From Hyphomicrobiaceae bacterium (GTDB taxonomy: Bacteria; Pseudomonadota; Alphaproteobacteria; Rhizobiales; Hyphomicrobiaceae), in the NCBI GenBank assembly GCA_021730785.1, contig JAKFWF010000006.1:1-42168 (forward strand): DNA of 42,168 bases, written 5' to 3'. The notes below the pieces were generated by a model that was given only the letters and a program-made list of their open reading frames with translations, was not told the DNA's origin and did not search any database. This document shows, piece after piece, positions 16,318-24,031 of the stretch (positions within the stretch are counted from its first letter, which is position 1; each line of letters begins with the position of its first letter). The translations under genes and the position numbers were made by a program.

Positions 16318-17092
16318 TTTCGGTGGCTGGATCGCGGTTGCGATCCTTGTGGCGCTGGCGGCCCTTGCGCTTGGCCCGCAGGGCGGCGTGGCTCAGGCGC
16401 CGGTCAAACCCACTGCAGCCACGGGCAACAGTCCGGTGCGCGGCATCGTGCGCTCCATCGATCAGGCATCGATCTCGACCGAGCTCGCGATCCGCCTGAT
16501 GGACGTGCACTTCCGCGAAGGTGAAGCCTTCACCGCCGGCGCCAAGCTGCTCGAGTTCGACTGTCGCCGGCAGCGCGCCGGCCTGGCCGCTGCCCAGGCA
16601 CAACAACTGGAGATGCAGCTCAACGTCGACAAGTTCCGCGTGCTGCAGCGAACCCAGTCGGTCGGCAAGAACGATCTGGAGGTGGCCGAGGCCAGGCTTG
16701 CCAAGGCCGCAGCCGAGTCCGACGGCCTGCGCAGTCAACTCGACCAGTGCGTCGTGGTTGCCCCCTACGATGGCCGGGTGATGGAACTTGCCCTGCAGAA
16801 GTTCGAAACCACCCAGCCCGGCAAGCCGTTCATGAGTATCGTCTCGACCCGAAACCTCGAGGTCGATCTCGTCGTGCCGTCCGACTGGGTGCGCTGGATC
16901 AAGCCAGGGCTGGTGTTCACGTTCACGGTCGACGAGATCAATCGCCCGTTGCCGGCGTCCATCGTGCGGACGGGAGCTGCGGTGGAGCCGATCAGCCAGA
17001 CGATCAAGATCACGGCTATCTTCACGGACGGCGCGGACGACGTGCTGCCCGGCATGAGCGGCACGGCGATGTTTCCTGTCGTGGGGCAGTAA
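16286..17092 (+). CDS. small HlyD/RND-type periplasmic adaptor
   Basis: This 268-residue membrane-fusion protein should link an inner-membrane component to the TolC-type channel. A signal or anchor helix covers residues about 13-30, ending near GGVAQA. A split lipoyl (barrel-sandwich) domain follows: VRGIVRSIDQASISTELA and FREGEAFTAGAKLLEFDC at 51-92, and VVAPYDGRVMEL at about 154-166. Between them is a short alpha-hairpin (LAAAQAQQLEMQL to LRSQLDQC). A beta-barrel domain (VDLVVPSDWVRWIKPG) follows. The start is GTG 16286, supported by the strong GGGGGGA just upstream; the next in-frame ATG would cut into the lipoyl domain. The gene overlaps the preceding TolC gene by 32 bp, and one base separates its stop from the next ATG. 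It is much shorter than classical HlyD (about 475 aa). Confidence 0.88.
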   Translation: MHTARSWSRASFGGWIAVAILVALAALALGPQGGVAQAPVKPTAATGNSPVRGIVRSIDQASISTELAIRLMDVHFREGEAFTAGAKLLEFDCRRQRAGLAAAQAQQLEMQLNVDKFRVLQRTQSVGKNDLEVAEARLAKAAAESDGLRSQLDQCVVVAPYDGRVMELALQKFETTQPGKPFMSIVSTRNLEVDLVVPSDWVRWIKPGLVFTFTVDEINRPLPASIVRTGAAVEPISQTIKITAIFTDGADDVLPGMSGTAMFPVVGQ

Positions 17093-17093
17093 T

Positions 17094-18539
17094 ATGGTGG
17101 CGCGCCAGGAGTCGAAAACACAGCCGACGGCAGCCGTCGAGGTCGCACCGGGACGCACGTCGGCGACGGGAAACCTGACGTCGACGCCGATCAAGGCCGC
17201 GTCCGTCGAGCAGTCTGCCGTGATGAATTTGCTGCGTGTCGAAGGCGAGGCGCGAGCTGCAGCCAGCCTGCCGGAACTCGCCCTGTTCATGGCCAACGAA
17301 ACCGGCAAGATCGTCCGGACCCGCCAAACCCTGGTGTTCAAGACATCGATCGTCGGCGCGATGCAGCTGGAAGCGGCGTCCTCGCTCACCGAGGTGGATC
17401 GGCAGGTGCCCCTGTTCCAGGCCTTCGAGCGTTTGCTGGTGCGCCTCGCCAAGGATGCCGGCCTGCAGCAGGCGCGCGAGTTCGCAATTTCGGCCTACAT
17501 CGATGCGGCTGACGGCGAGCACTCCCTGCAGGCCTATCCGCATCGCGAGGCGCTGTGGTTTCCCCTGGCCGACCGGCGCGGCGAGGTGTTTGCCGGCATG
17601 CTGCTGTTGCGTGATGACAGCTGGACATCGAACGAGGTGCTGCTGACCAAGCGTCTCAGCGCGTGCTACGCGCACGCCTGGTACTGGATCGCGACCCAGC
17701 GGTCGGTCGCCCTGCTGCCGAAAATCAGCCGCCGGCATGCCCTGTTCGCGGCCGTGGCGGTGCTCGCGGTTGGCCTATTTCCGGTCTCGTTGACCGCGCT
17801 GGCGCCGCTCGAAGTCGCGCCCCGCGACCCGTTGCTGGTGGCGGCTCCAATCGACGGCGTGATCGAAGATATTCCGGTCGCGCCCAATAGTGCCGTTGCG
17901 GTCGGCGATGTTCTGCTGCGGTTCGCCGATACGACGCTGCGCAACCGCTACGAAGTCGCCGAACGCGAGGCGACGGTGGCCGACCAGCGCGTGAAGAAGA
18001 CCACGCTACTCGCAGTTGGCGATATCCGCAGCCGCCATGAGCTGGCACTCGACACCGCCGAATTCAAGGTCAAGATCGCCGAGCGCGACTATGCGCGCGA
18101 ACTCCTCGCGCGCACGGTCGTAAAGGCGACGAGGCCCGGCCGCGTGATCTTCGGCGACAAGCGCGATCTGATCGGCAAGCCGACGAGTACCGGCGAGCGC
18201 ATCATGGAAGTGGCCGATCCGGCCCATGTGGAAATCCGCATCGACGTCGCAACGAGTGATTCGATCATCTTGTCCGACGGCAAGCGGGTGAAGCTGTTCC
18301 TCGATTCAGATCCGCTCAATGCGCGGTCGGCAACCGTCCGCCGCACCGACTATCAGGCGAAGCCGACGGAAGCGGGCACGCTCGCCTTCCGGGTGATTGC
18401 CCAGATCGACGAAGATGGCCAGCCGCCGCCACGACTTGGCATTCGCGGCACCGCGCAGCTCTACGGCGAGCGCGTGCCCTTTGCCTATTACCTGTTGCGA
18501 CGGCCAATCGCGTCGTTGCGCCAGTGGATCGGGCTGTGA
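17094..18539 (+). CDS. HlyD-type adaptor with N-terminal cytoplasmic GAF-like domain
   Basis: This 481-residue protein has a soluble N-terminal region (about 45-200: LPELALFMANETGKIVRTRQTLVF, then a fold ending LWFPLADRRGEVFAGMLLLRDD) that looks like a GAF-type domain. One transmembrane helix follows (about 214-236). After it come a lipoyl half-motif (APIDGVIEDIPVAPNSAVAVGDVLLRFAD, 251-280), a short coiled-coil hairpin, a second lipoyl half (VVKATRPGRVIFGDK) and an adaptor beta-barrel (VEIRIDVATSDSIILSDG). By topology the GAF-like domain is cytoplasmic and the adaptor periplasmic. That domain is not part of classical HlyD proteins and could sense a ligand or bind the substrate; its GAF identity is only moderately sure. 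ATG 17094 has GTGGGGCAG upstream. The stop overlaps a possible GTG start of the next gene. Confidence 0.85.
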   Translation: MVARQESKTQPTAAVEVAPGRTSATGNLTSTPIKAASVEQSAVMNLLRVEGEARAAASLPELALFMANETGKIVRTRQTLVFKTSIVGAMQLEAASSLTEVDRQVPLFQAFERLLVRLAKDAGLQQAREFAISAYIDAADGEHSLQAYPHREALWFPLADRRGEVFAGMLLLRDDSWTSNEVLLTKRLSACYAHAWYWIATQRSVALLPKISRRHALFAAVAVLAVGLFPVSLTALAPLEVAPRDPLLVAAPIDGVIEDIPVAPNSAVAVGDVLLRFADTTLRNRYEVAEREATVADQRVKKTTLLAVGDIRSRHELALDTAEFKVKIAERDYARELLARTVVKATRPGRVIFGDKRDLIGKPTSTGERIMEVADPAHVEIRIDVATSDSIILSDGKRVKLFLDSDPLNARSATVRRTDYQAKPTEAGTLAFRVIAQIDEDGQPPPRLGIRGTAQLYGERVPFAYYLLRRPIASLRQWIGL

Positions 18540-20707
18540 CGCCGGCCGCCACAGTGCCGCTGGGTGCCACCGTGCAGCCCGCCATGGGCGCCGCCACCGC
18601 GGATCGCCTGCCGCCGCTGCGCGAAGACCTCGTGTTGTCGCAAGGCGCCAAGGACCGGCAAGGGCGTGCCACCTGGCAGATCTATGACCCGCTGCGGCAC
18701 CGGTTCATCGCCATCGACCATGCGACGTTCGTGATCCTGTCGCTGTGGCGCGACCAAACGACGGTGAGCGGATTGGCGAAGGCTGCGGTCCAGGCGCTCG
18801 GGCAAGCTGCACCCAGAGCGACCTTCGAGGGCCTGGTGCGGTTCCTCACCCACAACAATCTGCTGACCCAGGGTCCCGACCATGACTGGCGCGGCCAGGT
18901 GGCGTCCGCACGTGCCCATCACCACGGCTTCGTCATGTCGCTGGTGCACAACTACCTGTTCTTTCGAATCCCGCTGTTTGCGCCGGAGCTCTTTCTGCGC
19001 CGTACGCGCTGGTTCGCCGATCTCATGTTCACCCGCACCGCCGTTGCCCTCATCGCTGCGATCGGGGTGGCCGGCCTGTTCCTGGTGTCGCGGCAGTGGG
19101 ACGAATTCCTCCGGGATGCCCGCGGGCTTGCATCGATCGAGGGCGCAGCGCAATCCGGCATTGCCCTGTTCCTGCTCAAGATCCTGCATGAATTCGGCCA
19201 TGCCTACGCCGCCGATCGCTATGGCTGCCGCGTCCCCGTCATGGGGCTCGCCTTCATGATGATGGCGCCGATCCTCTATACCGACGTCACCGACGCCTGG
19301 CGGCTGCCGAACCGGCGGCAGCGGCTGGTGATCGACGCGGCCGGCGTCATGGTCGAACTGGCGGTCGCCTGCATCGCGACGTTCGTTTGGGTGTTCCTGC
19401 CCGAAGGCACGCCCCGGCAGATGGCGTTTTTGATCGCGACGACCAGTTGGGTCACGAGCATCGCGATCAACCTCAACCCGCTAATGCGGTTCGACGGCTA
19501 CTATATCTTTGCCGATCTGCTCGGAATTGAGAACTTGCAGTCGCGCGCCTTTGCGGTTGGCACGTGGCGATTGCGCGAGGTGCTGTTCGGCTTGAAAGCG
19601 CCATCACCTGAGTCGCTGCGCCGTCCGATGCTGCTGCTGCTGATCGCCTATGCCTGGACCATCTGGATCTACCGCCTGGTACTGTTCACCGGCATCGCGG
19701 CGGCCGTCTATGCGTACTTCTTCAAGGCGTTGGGCGTCATCCTGTTCCTGTTCGAGATCGGCTATTTCATCGCCAGGCCCGTGGTCAAGGAAGTTGGCCA
19801 CTGGTGGCAGAACCGGAGAGCAGTCATGGTCACGCCGCGTTCGCGCTGGACCCTCGGCATCGTGGTCGCTGGGCTCGTGCTGTTCTTCCTGCCGTGGTCG
19901 ACGACGATCACCGTTCCAGCGATCCTGGAGGCGGCCGACGTCGCCCGCCTGTTTGCCCCGCGTCCGGCCCGCATCATCGCCATCGAAGTGCAGGTCGGGC
20001 AAGCCGTAAAGAAAGGCGACCGCCTCATGCGGCTCGAAGCGTTGGACCTCGAAAGCGAGCGGCTGACCACCGCGGCCAAGCTCGCGGTCATTGCGGTGCG
20101 GCTCGATCGCATGTCCGCCGACAAGACCGACCGCGAGGACAGCCAGGTTCTGGAGAGCCAGCGCGCCGCACTTCTAAGCCGCATGCAGGGGTTGGACCGG
20201 GAGCGGCAGGAACTCGTCATCCGCGCGCCGATCGATGGCATCGTCGGTGAACTCAGCCCGCAATTGCAGGCGGGCCGCTGGATCAGCCAAAAGGAGCAGC
20301 TGGCGCTGGTCCATGGCGATGGACAGGCGTTAATCAGCGGCTACGTCGCTGAGCCCGATCTCGGACGCATCGATACTGGTGCGAAAGGTCGTTTCATTCC
20401 CGATGCGCCGCTCGCCGCGTCCGTGCCCGTGACGCTGTCGATGATCGCGATTAGCAGCACGCGGCACCTCGAATTTGCCGAGCTGTCGTCCGTCCATGGC
20501 GGCCGGATCGATGCGTCGGCCGATGCGCGCCAGCGACTGGTGCCGAGCGGGGCGCAGTATGGCGCGACTTTCGCGGTTGCCGATCGGGTGCCGAACCTGG
20601 TGCTGCGGCAGCGCGGGCTCGTGCATGTAACCGGGCGTGCTGAAAGCTATTTCTCGGCCGTGTGGCGGCGCGTGCTCAAGGTCATCGTGCGCGAGTCGTC
20701 TGCATAG
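18524..20707 (+). CDS. PqqD-like / M50 site-2 protease / HlyD-lipoyl fusion protein
   Basis: This 727-residue inner-membrane protein has three modules. Residues about 30-115 (LREDLVLSQ, WQIYDPLRHRFIAID, FVILSLW, TFEGLVRFLTHNNLL) resemble a PqqD-like winged-helix domain of the kind that binds leader peptides. Residues about 135-430 are a polytopic M50 metalloprotease with HEFGH at 222-226 and NPLMRFDG at 318-325, so both zinc-site motifs look intact. Residues about 450-720 are a periplasmic adaptor with split lipoyl halves (APRPARIIAIEVQVGQAVKKGDRLMRLE; IRAPIDGIVGELSPQ) flanking a coiled coil. GTG 18524 overlaps the upstream gene by 16 bp. GTG 18536, in a GTGA overlap, is an equally possible start. 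The protein probably works with the two adaptors and TolC-type channels in exporting or processing the giant protein encoded divergently; this is inference. Confidence 0.88.
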   Translation: MDRAVTPAATVPLGATVQPAMGAATADRLPPLREDLVLSQGAKDRQGRATWQIYDPLRHRFIAIDHATFVILSLWRDQTTVSGLAKAAVQALGQAAPRATFEGLVRFLTHNNLLTQGPDHDWRGQVASARAHHHGFVMSLVHNYLFFRIPLFAPELFLRRTRWFADLMFTRTAVALIAAIGVAGLFLVSRQWDEFLRDARGLASIEGAAQSGIALFLLKILHEFGHAYAADRYGCRVPVMGLAFMMMAPILYTDVTDAWRLPNRRQRLVIDAAGVMVELAVACIATFVWVFLPEGTPRQMAFLIATTSWVTSIAINLNPLMRFDGYYIFADLLGIENLQSRAFAVGTWRLREVLFGLKAPSPESLRRPMLLLLIAYAWTIWIYRLVLFTGIAAAVYAYFFKALGVILFLFEIGYFIARPVVKEVGHWWQNRRAVMVTPRSRWTLGIVVAGLVLFFLPWSTTITVPAILEAADVARLFAPRPARIIAIEVQVGQAVKKGDRLMRLEALDLESERLTTAAKLAVIAVRLDRMSADKTDREDSQVLESQRAALLSRMQGLDRERQELVIRAPIDGIVGELSPQLQAGRWISQKEQLALVHGDGQALISGYVAEPDLGRIDTGAKGRFIPDAPLAASVPVTLSMIAISSTRHLEFAELSSVHGGRIDASADARQRLVPSGAQYGATFAVADRVPNLVLRQRGLVHVTGRAESYFSAVWRRVLKVIVRESSA

Positions 20708-20725
20708 TTTCAGCCTGCGGCACCG

Positions 20726-21472
20726 TCAGCGCCCGCCGCCGATGTCGACCAGGCTGCCGGTGACGTAGGAGGCCTGCGGCGACAGCAGCCACAGCACGGT
20801 TTCGCCGACCTCCTCGGCCGTGCCGACACGGCCCTGGGGCACCAGCCCGACGAGCTTTTTCAAGCGCTCCTTGTCACCGGTCGCGTCGTGGATGTCGGTT
20901 GCGATCAGGCCGGGGCGGACCGCGTTGACGCGAATGCCCTGCGGCGCGGCTTCGATCGACAAGCCGTGCGTGAACGTATCGATGGCGCCCTTCGAGGCGC
21001 CGTAGGCCAGCATGCCGTTGGCACCGCCGATCACCGCTGCACGCGAACTCATGTTGACGATCGCGCCGCCCGTGCCGCCGCTCTTGGTCGACATGCGGCG
21101 GACCGCTTCGCCGGCGCACAGGAACTGGCTCGTGATATTGATGCGCCAGTGCTCGGCCAGCATGTCTTCGGTCATGTCGGTGATTGCGGTATAGGTGTGC
21201 ACGATGCCGGCATTGTTGAAGAGACCCGTCACCGGGCCGAGCTGCCGGACGGTCTCGGCAAACAACAGGCGCGCGCCGGCTGCGGTCGAGACGTCGGCCT
21301 TAATCGCCACCGCCTTGCCACCGCTGGCGCCGATCGCGGCCACCACCTGCCCGGCTTGCTCCGCGCTCGCATTGTAGTTGACGGCAACCGCCCAGCCGCG
21401 GCTGCCAGCGAGTTTCGCGGTTGCAGCCCCAATGCCGCGGCTCGCCCCTGTAATGACCAAAACGCCACCCAT
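20726..21472 (-). CDS. SDR-family NAD(P)-dependent oxidoreductase
   Basis: This 248-residue classical short-chain dehydrogenase/reductase is probably a cytoplasmic oxidoreductase of unknown substrate. The Rossmann glycine motif TGASRGIG is at residues 8-15 and NNAG near residue 86. The catalytic Ser lies in NMSSRAAVIGG and the YGASK (YxxxK) motif follows. The C-terminus ASYVTGSLVDIGGGR is typical of FabG-like members. ATG 21472 has GGAGTG about 6 bp upstream. It converges on the secretion operon with an 18-bp gap. No neighbour indicates the substrate. Confidence 0.92.
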   Translation of the reverse strand: MGGVLVITGASRGIGAATAKLAGSRGWAVAVNYNASAEQAGQVVAAIGASGGKAVAIKADVSTAAGARLLFAETVRQLGPVTGLFNNAGIVHTYTAITDMTEDMLAEHWRINITSQFLCAGEAVRRMSTKSGGTGGAIVNMSSRAAVIGGANGMLAYGASKGAIDTFTHGLSIEAAPQGIRVNAVRPGLIATDIHDATGDKERLKKLVGLVPQGRVGTAEEVGETVLWLLSPQASYVTGSLVDIGGGR

Positions 21473-21671
21473 AACTACACTCCGTTGCGACTTGGAACCG
21501 GAACCCGTTGAGATTACCGCAGTTGGTTGTGCGGCATGAAGTCTGCAAGTCGCATATCCGTCCGGCCCGACCGGCGATGACTTGGTATCGCCACGAAAAA
21601 TCGGCTACCACGGATTGCGTCAGCCGCGGTAACTTCCGCAGCTGTCATGTCGAATGGGCAAGGGAAGGTGG

Positions 21672-23312
21672 ATGTCGGATTTCGTTGTGGATCGACGGGT
21701 GCTACTGGCCTCAGCCCTTGCCCAGACGGTTGTCACGGGGCTGGCCGCCGGTCGCGTTGAAGCCCAGGCCCCAGCTGCGCCCGACGGATTGATGTTCACC
21801 GCTCCGGCACCATTTTCCTTCGACGCCCTGAAGGCGCGCGCACGCGAGATCAGCGCGAAACCCTACGTCCCGCCGCCAAGGCCCGCGCCCGAGATCGTCA
21901 ACCGCATCGACTATGCGACCCACGGCGGCCTGCGGTTCAAGCCAGAGCTCGCCCTGTTCGGCCGCGGACCGGGCCAGTTTCCCGTCACGTTCTTCCATCT
22001 TGGCCAGTACTTCCAGAAATCGGTGCGCATTTTCGCGGTCGAGGGCGGGCAGGCGCGCGAGGTCGTCTATCGACCCGACTATTTCGACATGCCGATCGGC
22101 TCCATCGCGCGGCGGCTCCCGCAGGACGCCGGTTTCGCTGGATTCCGCTTCCAGGAGAGCCGCAACGGCCATCCGAGCCGGGGCGGGCGGGATGGTGGCA
22201 AACTCGATTGGCGCACCAACGACTGGGCAGCCTTCCTCGGCGCCTCCTATTTCCGCGCGATCGGCGACGACTACCAGTATGGCCTGTCGGCGCGCGGACT
22301 GGCGATCGATCCAGGCCTCCCCGGCATCCCTGAGGAATTCCCGGACTTCACGCAGTTCTACATCGAAGCACCGGCGCACGACGCGCCGACGGTCGTCGTC
22401 TATGCGCTTCTCGAGTCCTGGGGGGCGACCGGCGCCTATCGGTTCGCCATGACGCGGGGCACGGACGTCGTCATGGCGGTCGACTGCCAGCTGCACGTGC
22501 GCCACGACATCTCGCGGTTCTGCATCGCGCCGATCACCTCGATGTACTGGTATTCGGAGACCAACAAAGGCGCGACCAGCGACTGGCGGCCGGAGGTGCA
22601 CGACAGCGACGGACTAGCCATCTGGACCGGCACCGGCGAGCGCATCTGGCGGCAGTTGAATAACCCGCCGCGGCCGATCACCTCCTCGTTCGTCGATGAC
22701 AATCCGATGGGCTTCGGGCTGATGCAGCGCGACCGCGACTTCGCCCACTATCAGGACGGCGTCGCCTACGAGCGCCGCCCCTCGCTATGGGTCGAGCCGG
22801 TCGGCCGCTGGGGGCGCGGCGCCGTCCAGCTGATCGAACTGCCGACCGATGACGAGGTGCACGACAACATCGTCGCCGCCTGGGTGCCGGCCGAACCGGT
22901 CACTGCCGGCCGCACGTTCGATCTGGCCTACAAGCTGCACTGGCGCGGCGGCGAACCGGCGGCGGTGACGGAACGCACAAACCTCGCCCATGCGATCGCA
23001 ACGAGACTCGGCATGGGCGGGGAGCCGGGACAGTCGACGCAGCGCGCCGGCCGGAAGTTCGTGGTCGAGTTCCTTGGGCCGCCACTCGCGGCACTGCCTC
23101 CGGGCGTGAAGCCGCAGGCGATTGTCACGGCGTCACGTGGTGAGATCGTCAACCCGTTCGTCGAGCCCGTGCCGAACGACATCGCTGGCCACTGGCGTGC
23201 GGTGTTTGATCTCAAGGTTGCCCCTGGCGACCCGGTCGAACTGCGGCTGTTCCTGCGCGCGGGCGCCCAGGTGCTGACCGAGACGTGGGCCTATCAGTAT
23301 CAAGCACCTTGA
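21672..23312 (+). CDS. periplasmic glucan biosynthesis protein, OpgG/OpgD family
   Basis: This 546-residue protein belongs to the MdoG/OpgG-OpgD family, which acts in the periplasm on the backbone of osmoregulated periplasmic glucans. The N-terminus MSDFVVDRRVLLASALAQTV looks like a twin-arginine signal (R8-R9), as in E. coli OpgD, and ends near EAQA. Family hallmarks are FLGASYFRAIGDDYQYGLSARGLAID, PDFTQFYIE, RPEVHDSDGLAIWTG, GFGLMQRDRDFAHYQD, RPSLWVEPVGRWGRGAVQL and the terminal ETWAYQYQ. ATG 21672 is preferred over the in-frame ATG 21654 because AAGGGAAGG sits just before it; the upstream start would place that site inside the gene. No opgH glucosyltransferase is in the window. It mixes OpgG and OpgD features, so no symbol is given. 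Confidence 0.93.
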   Translation: MSDFVVDRRVLLASALAQTVVTGLAAGRVEAQAPAAPDGLMFTAPAPFSFDALKARAREISAKPYVPPPRPAPEIVNRIDYATHGGLRFKPELALFGRGPGQFPVTFFHLGQYFQKSVRIFAVEGGQAREVVYRPDYFDMPIGSIARRLPQDAGFAGFRFQESRNGHPSRGGRDGGKLDWRTNDWAAFLGASYFRAIGDDYQYGLSARGLAIDPGLPGIPEEFPDFTQFYIEAPAHDAPTVVVYALLESWGATGAYRFAMTRGTDVVMAVDCQLHVRHDISRFCIAPITSMYWYSETNKGATSDWRPEVHDSDGLAIWTGTGERIWRQLNNPPRPITSSFVDDNPMGFGLMQRDRDFAHYQDGVAYERRPSLWVEPVGRWGRGAVQLIELPTDDEVHDNIVAAWVPAEPVTAGRTFDLAYKLHWRGGEPAAVTERTNLAHAIATRLGMGGEPGQSTQRAGRKFVVEFLGPPLAALPPGVKPQAIVTASRGEIVNPFVEPVPNDIAGHWRAVFDLKVAPGDPVELRLFLRAGAQVLTETWAYQYQAP

Positions 23313-23331
23313 GTGCCGCACGCGGCAACGT

Positions 23332-23910
23332 TCAACCGGCGGGCGGCAGCGGCACGCCGTCGTAGATTTCGGCAAGGCCGAGTACTGCGGACGTGCAGGC
23401 GATCATGATCACCTGTTCGGCCTGATCGAACCGCTCGTGCTGCCACTCGCCGGCCGCATCGCGGGTGTAGACGAGGACATCGACGACGTCAGGATCGACC
23501 AGGACGATCGCCTTCAGCGCCGGATGGCGCATGTACTCCGCCAGCTTGACATGGCGATCCGCCTTGCGCGTGGTCGGCGACAGGATTTCGAACACGGCAA
23601 CCGGGTTATGGGCTTCGTAGGCCATTGCTTCCGGCGCAGCGCATTCGATCGTGACGTCGGGGCGGCGCACTTTCTTGATCGACGTGCGAACCGCCGTATC
23701 CGCCGTGGTCGGACGGCAACCCGAGCCACGCAATTGTCGATGCAGAGACGCGATGATGTTCACCGCGATCTGGTCATGAAAGTTGCTGGCGCCCGACATG
23801 GCGCGCAGCGGCACCGGGACCCCATCGACGAGTTCATAGCGCTCGGCTTGCGACAAATTCCAGATCAGGAACTCGTCGGCGGTCATTTCTTTGATCTGCG
23901 GTTGGGCCAT
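23332..23910 (-). CDS. Uma2-family (DUF820) restriction-endonuclease-like protein
   Basis: This 192-residue protein matches the Uma2/DUF820 family, which has a PD-(D/E)xK nuclease fold but no settled role. Motifs include MTADEFLIW, ERYELVDGVPV (E26), RRPDVTIEC (D85), VAVFEILSPTTRKAD (E108) and VKLAEYMRHPALK. Start ATG 23910 is chosen because GAGGTCAAGG precedes it and the family usually begins here. A longer in-frame reading to 24009 would run through the hairpin repeats. Convergent with the OpgG/D gene (19-bp gap). Confidence 0.88.
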   Translation of the reverse strand: MAQPQIKEMTADEFLIWNLSQAERYELVDGVPVPLRAMSGASNFHDQIAVNIIASLHRQLRGSGCRPTTADTAVRTSIKKVRRPDVTIECAAPEAMAYEAHNPVAVFEILSPTTRKADRHVKLAEYMRHPALKAIVLVDPDVVDVLVYTRDAAGEWQHERFDQAEQVIMIACTSAVLGLAEIYDGVPLPPAG

Positions 23911-23928
23911 GCCTTGACCTCGTTTCCT

Positions 23929-24026
23929 GTCGCAGGCGGCCGGCTCCTCGCCAGGGGAGCCGCCTGCGACCATGTTCAACTCCCGTCGCAGGCGGCCGGC
24001 TCCCCGCAAGGGGAGTCGCCTGCGAC
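23929..24026. repeat. pair of 42-bp hairpin (REP-like) elements
   Basis: Two copies, 23929-23970 and 23985-24026, each begin GTCGCAGGCGGCCGGCTCC and end GCCTGCGAC, with GGGGAGCC or GGGGAGTC in the second arm. Each can fold into a long hairpin. The copies are 56 bp apart, and CATGTTCAAC or CATGCTCAAT follows each. They fill the gap between the stop of the IlvD/Edd-type dehydratase and the RBS of the Uma2 gene. A role as a transcript-end stabiliser, terminator or REP-type repeat is inferred. Confidence 0.75.
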
Positions 24027-24031
24027 CATGC

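Noticed and set aside
16301-17452. 383-codon minus-strand ORF across the HlyD genes
   Set aside because: It runs antisense to two well-supported overlapping genes and shows no domain.
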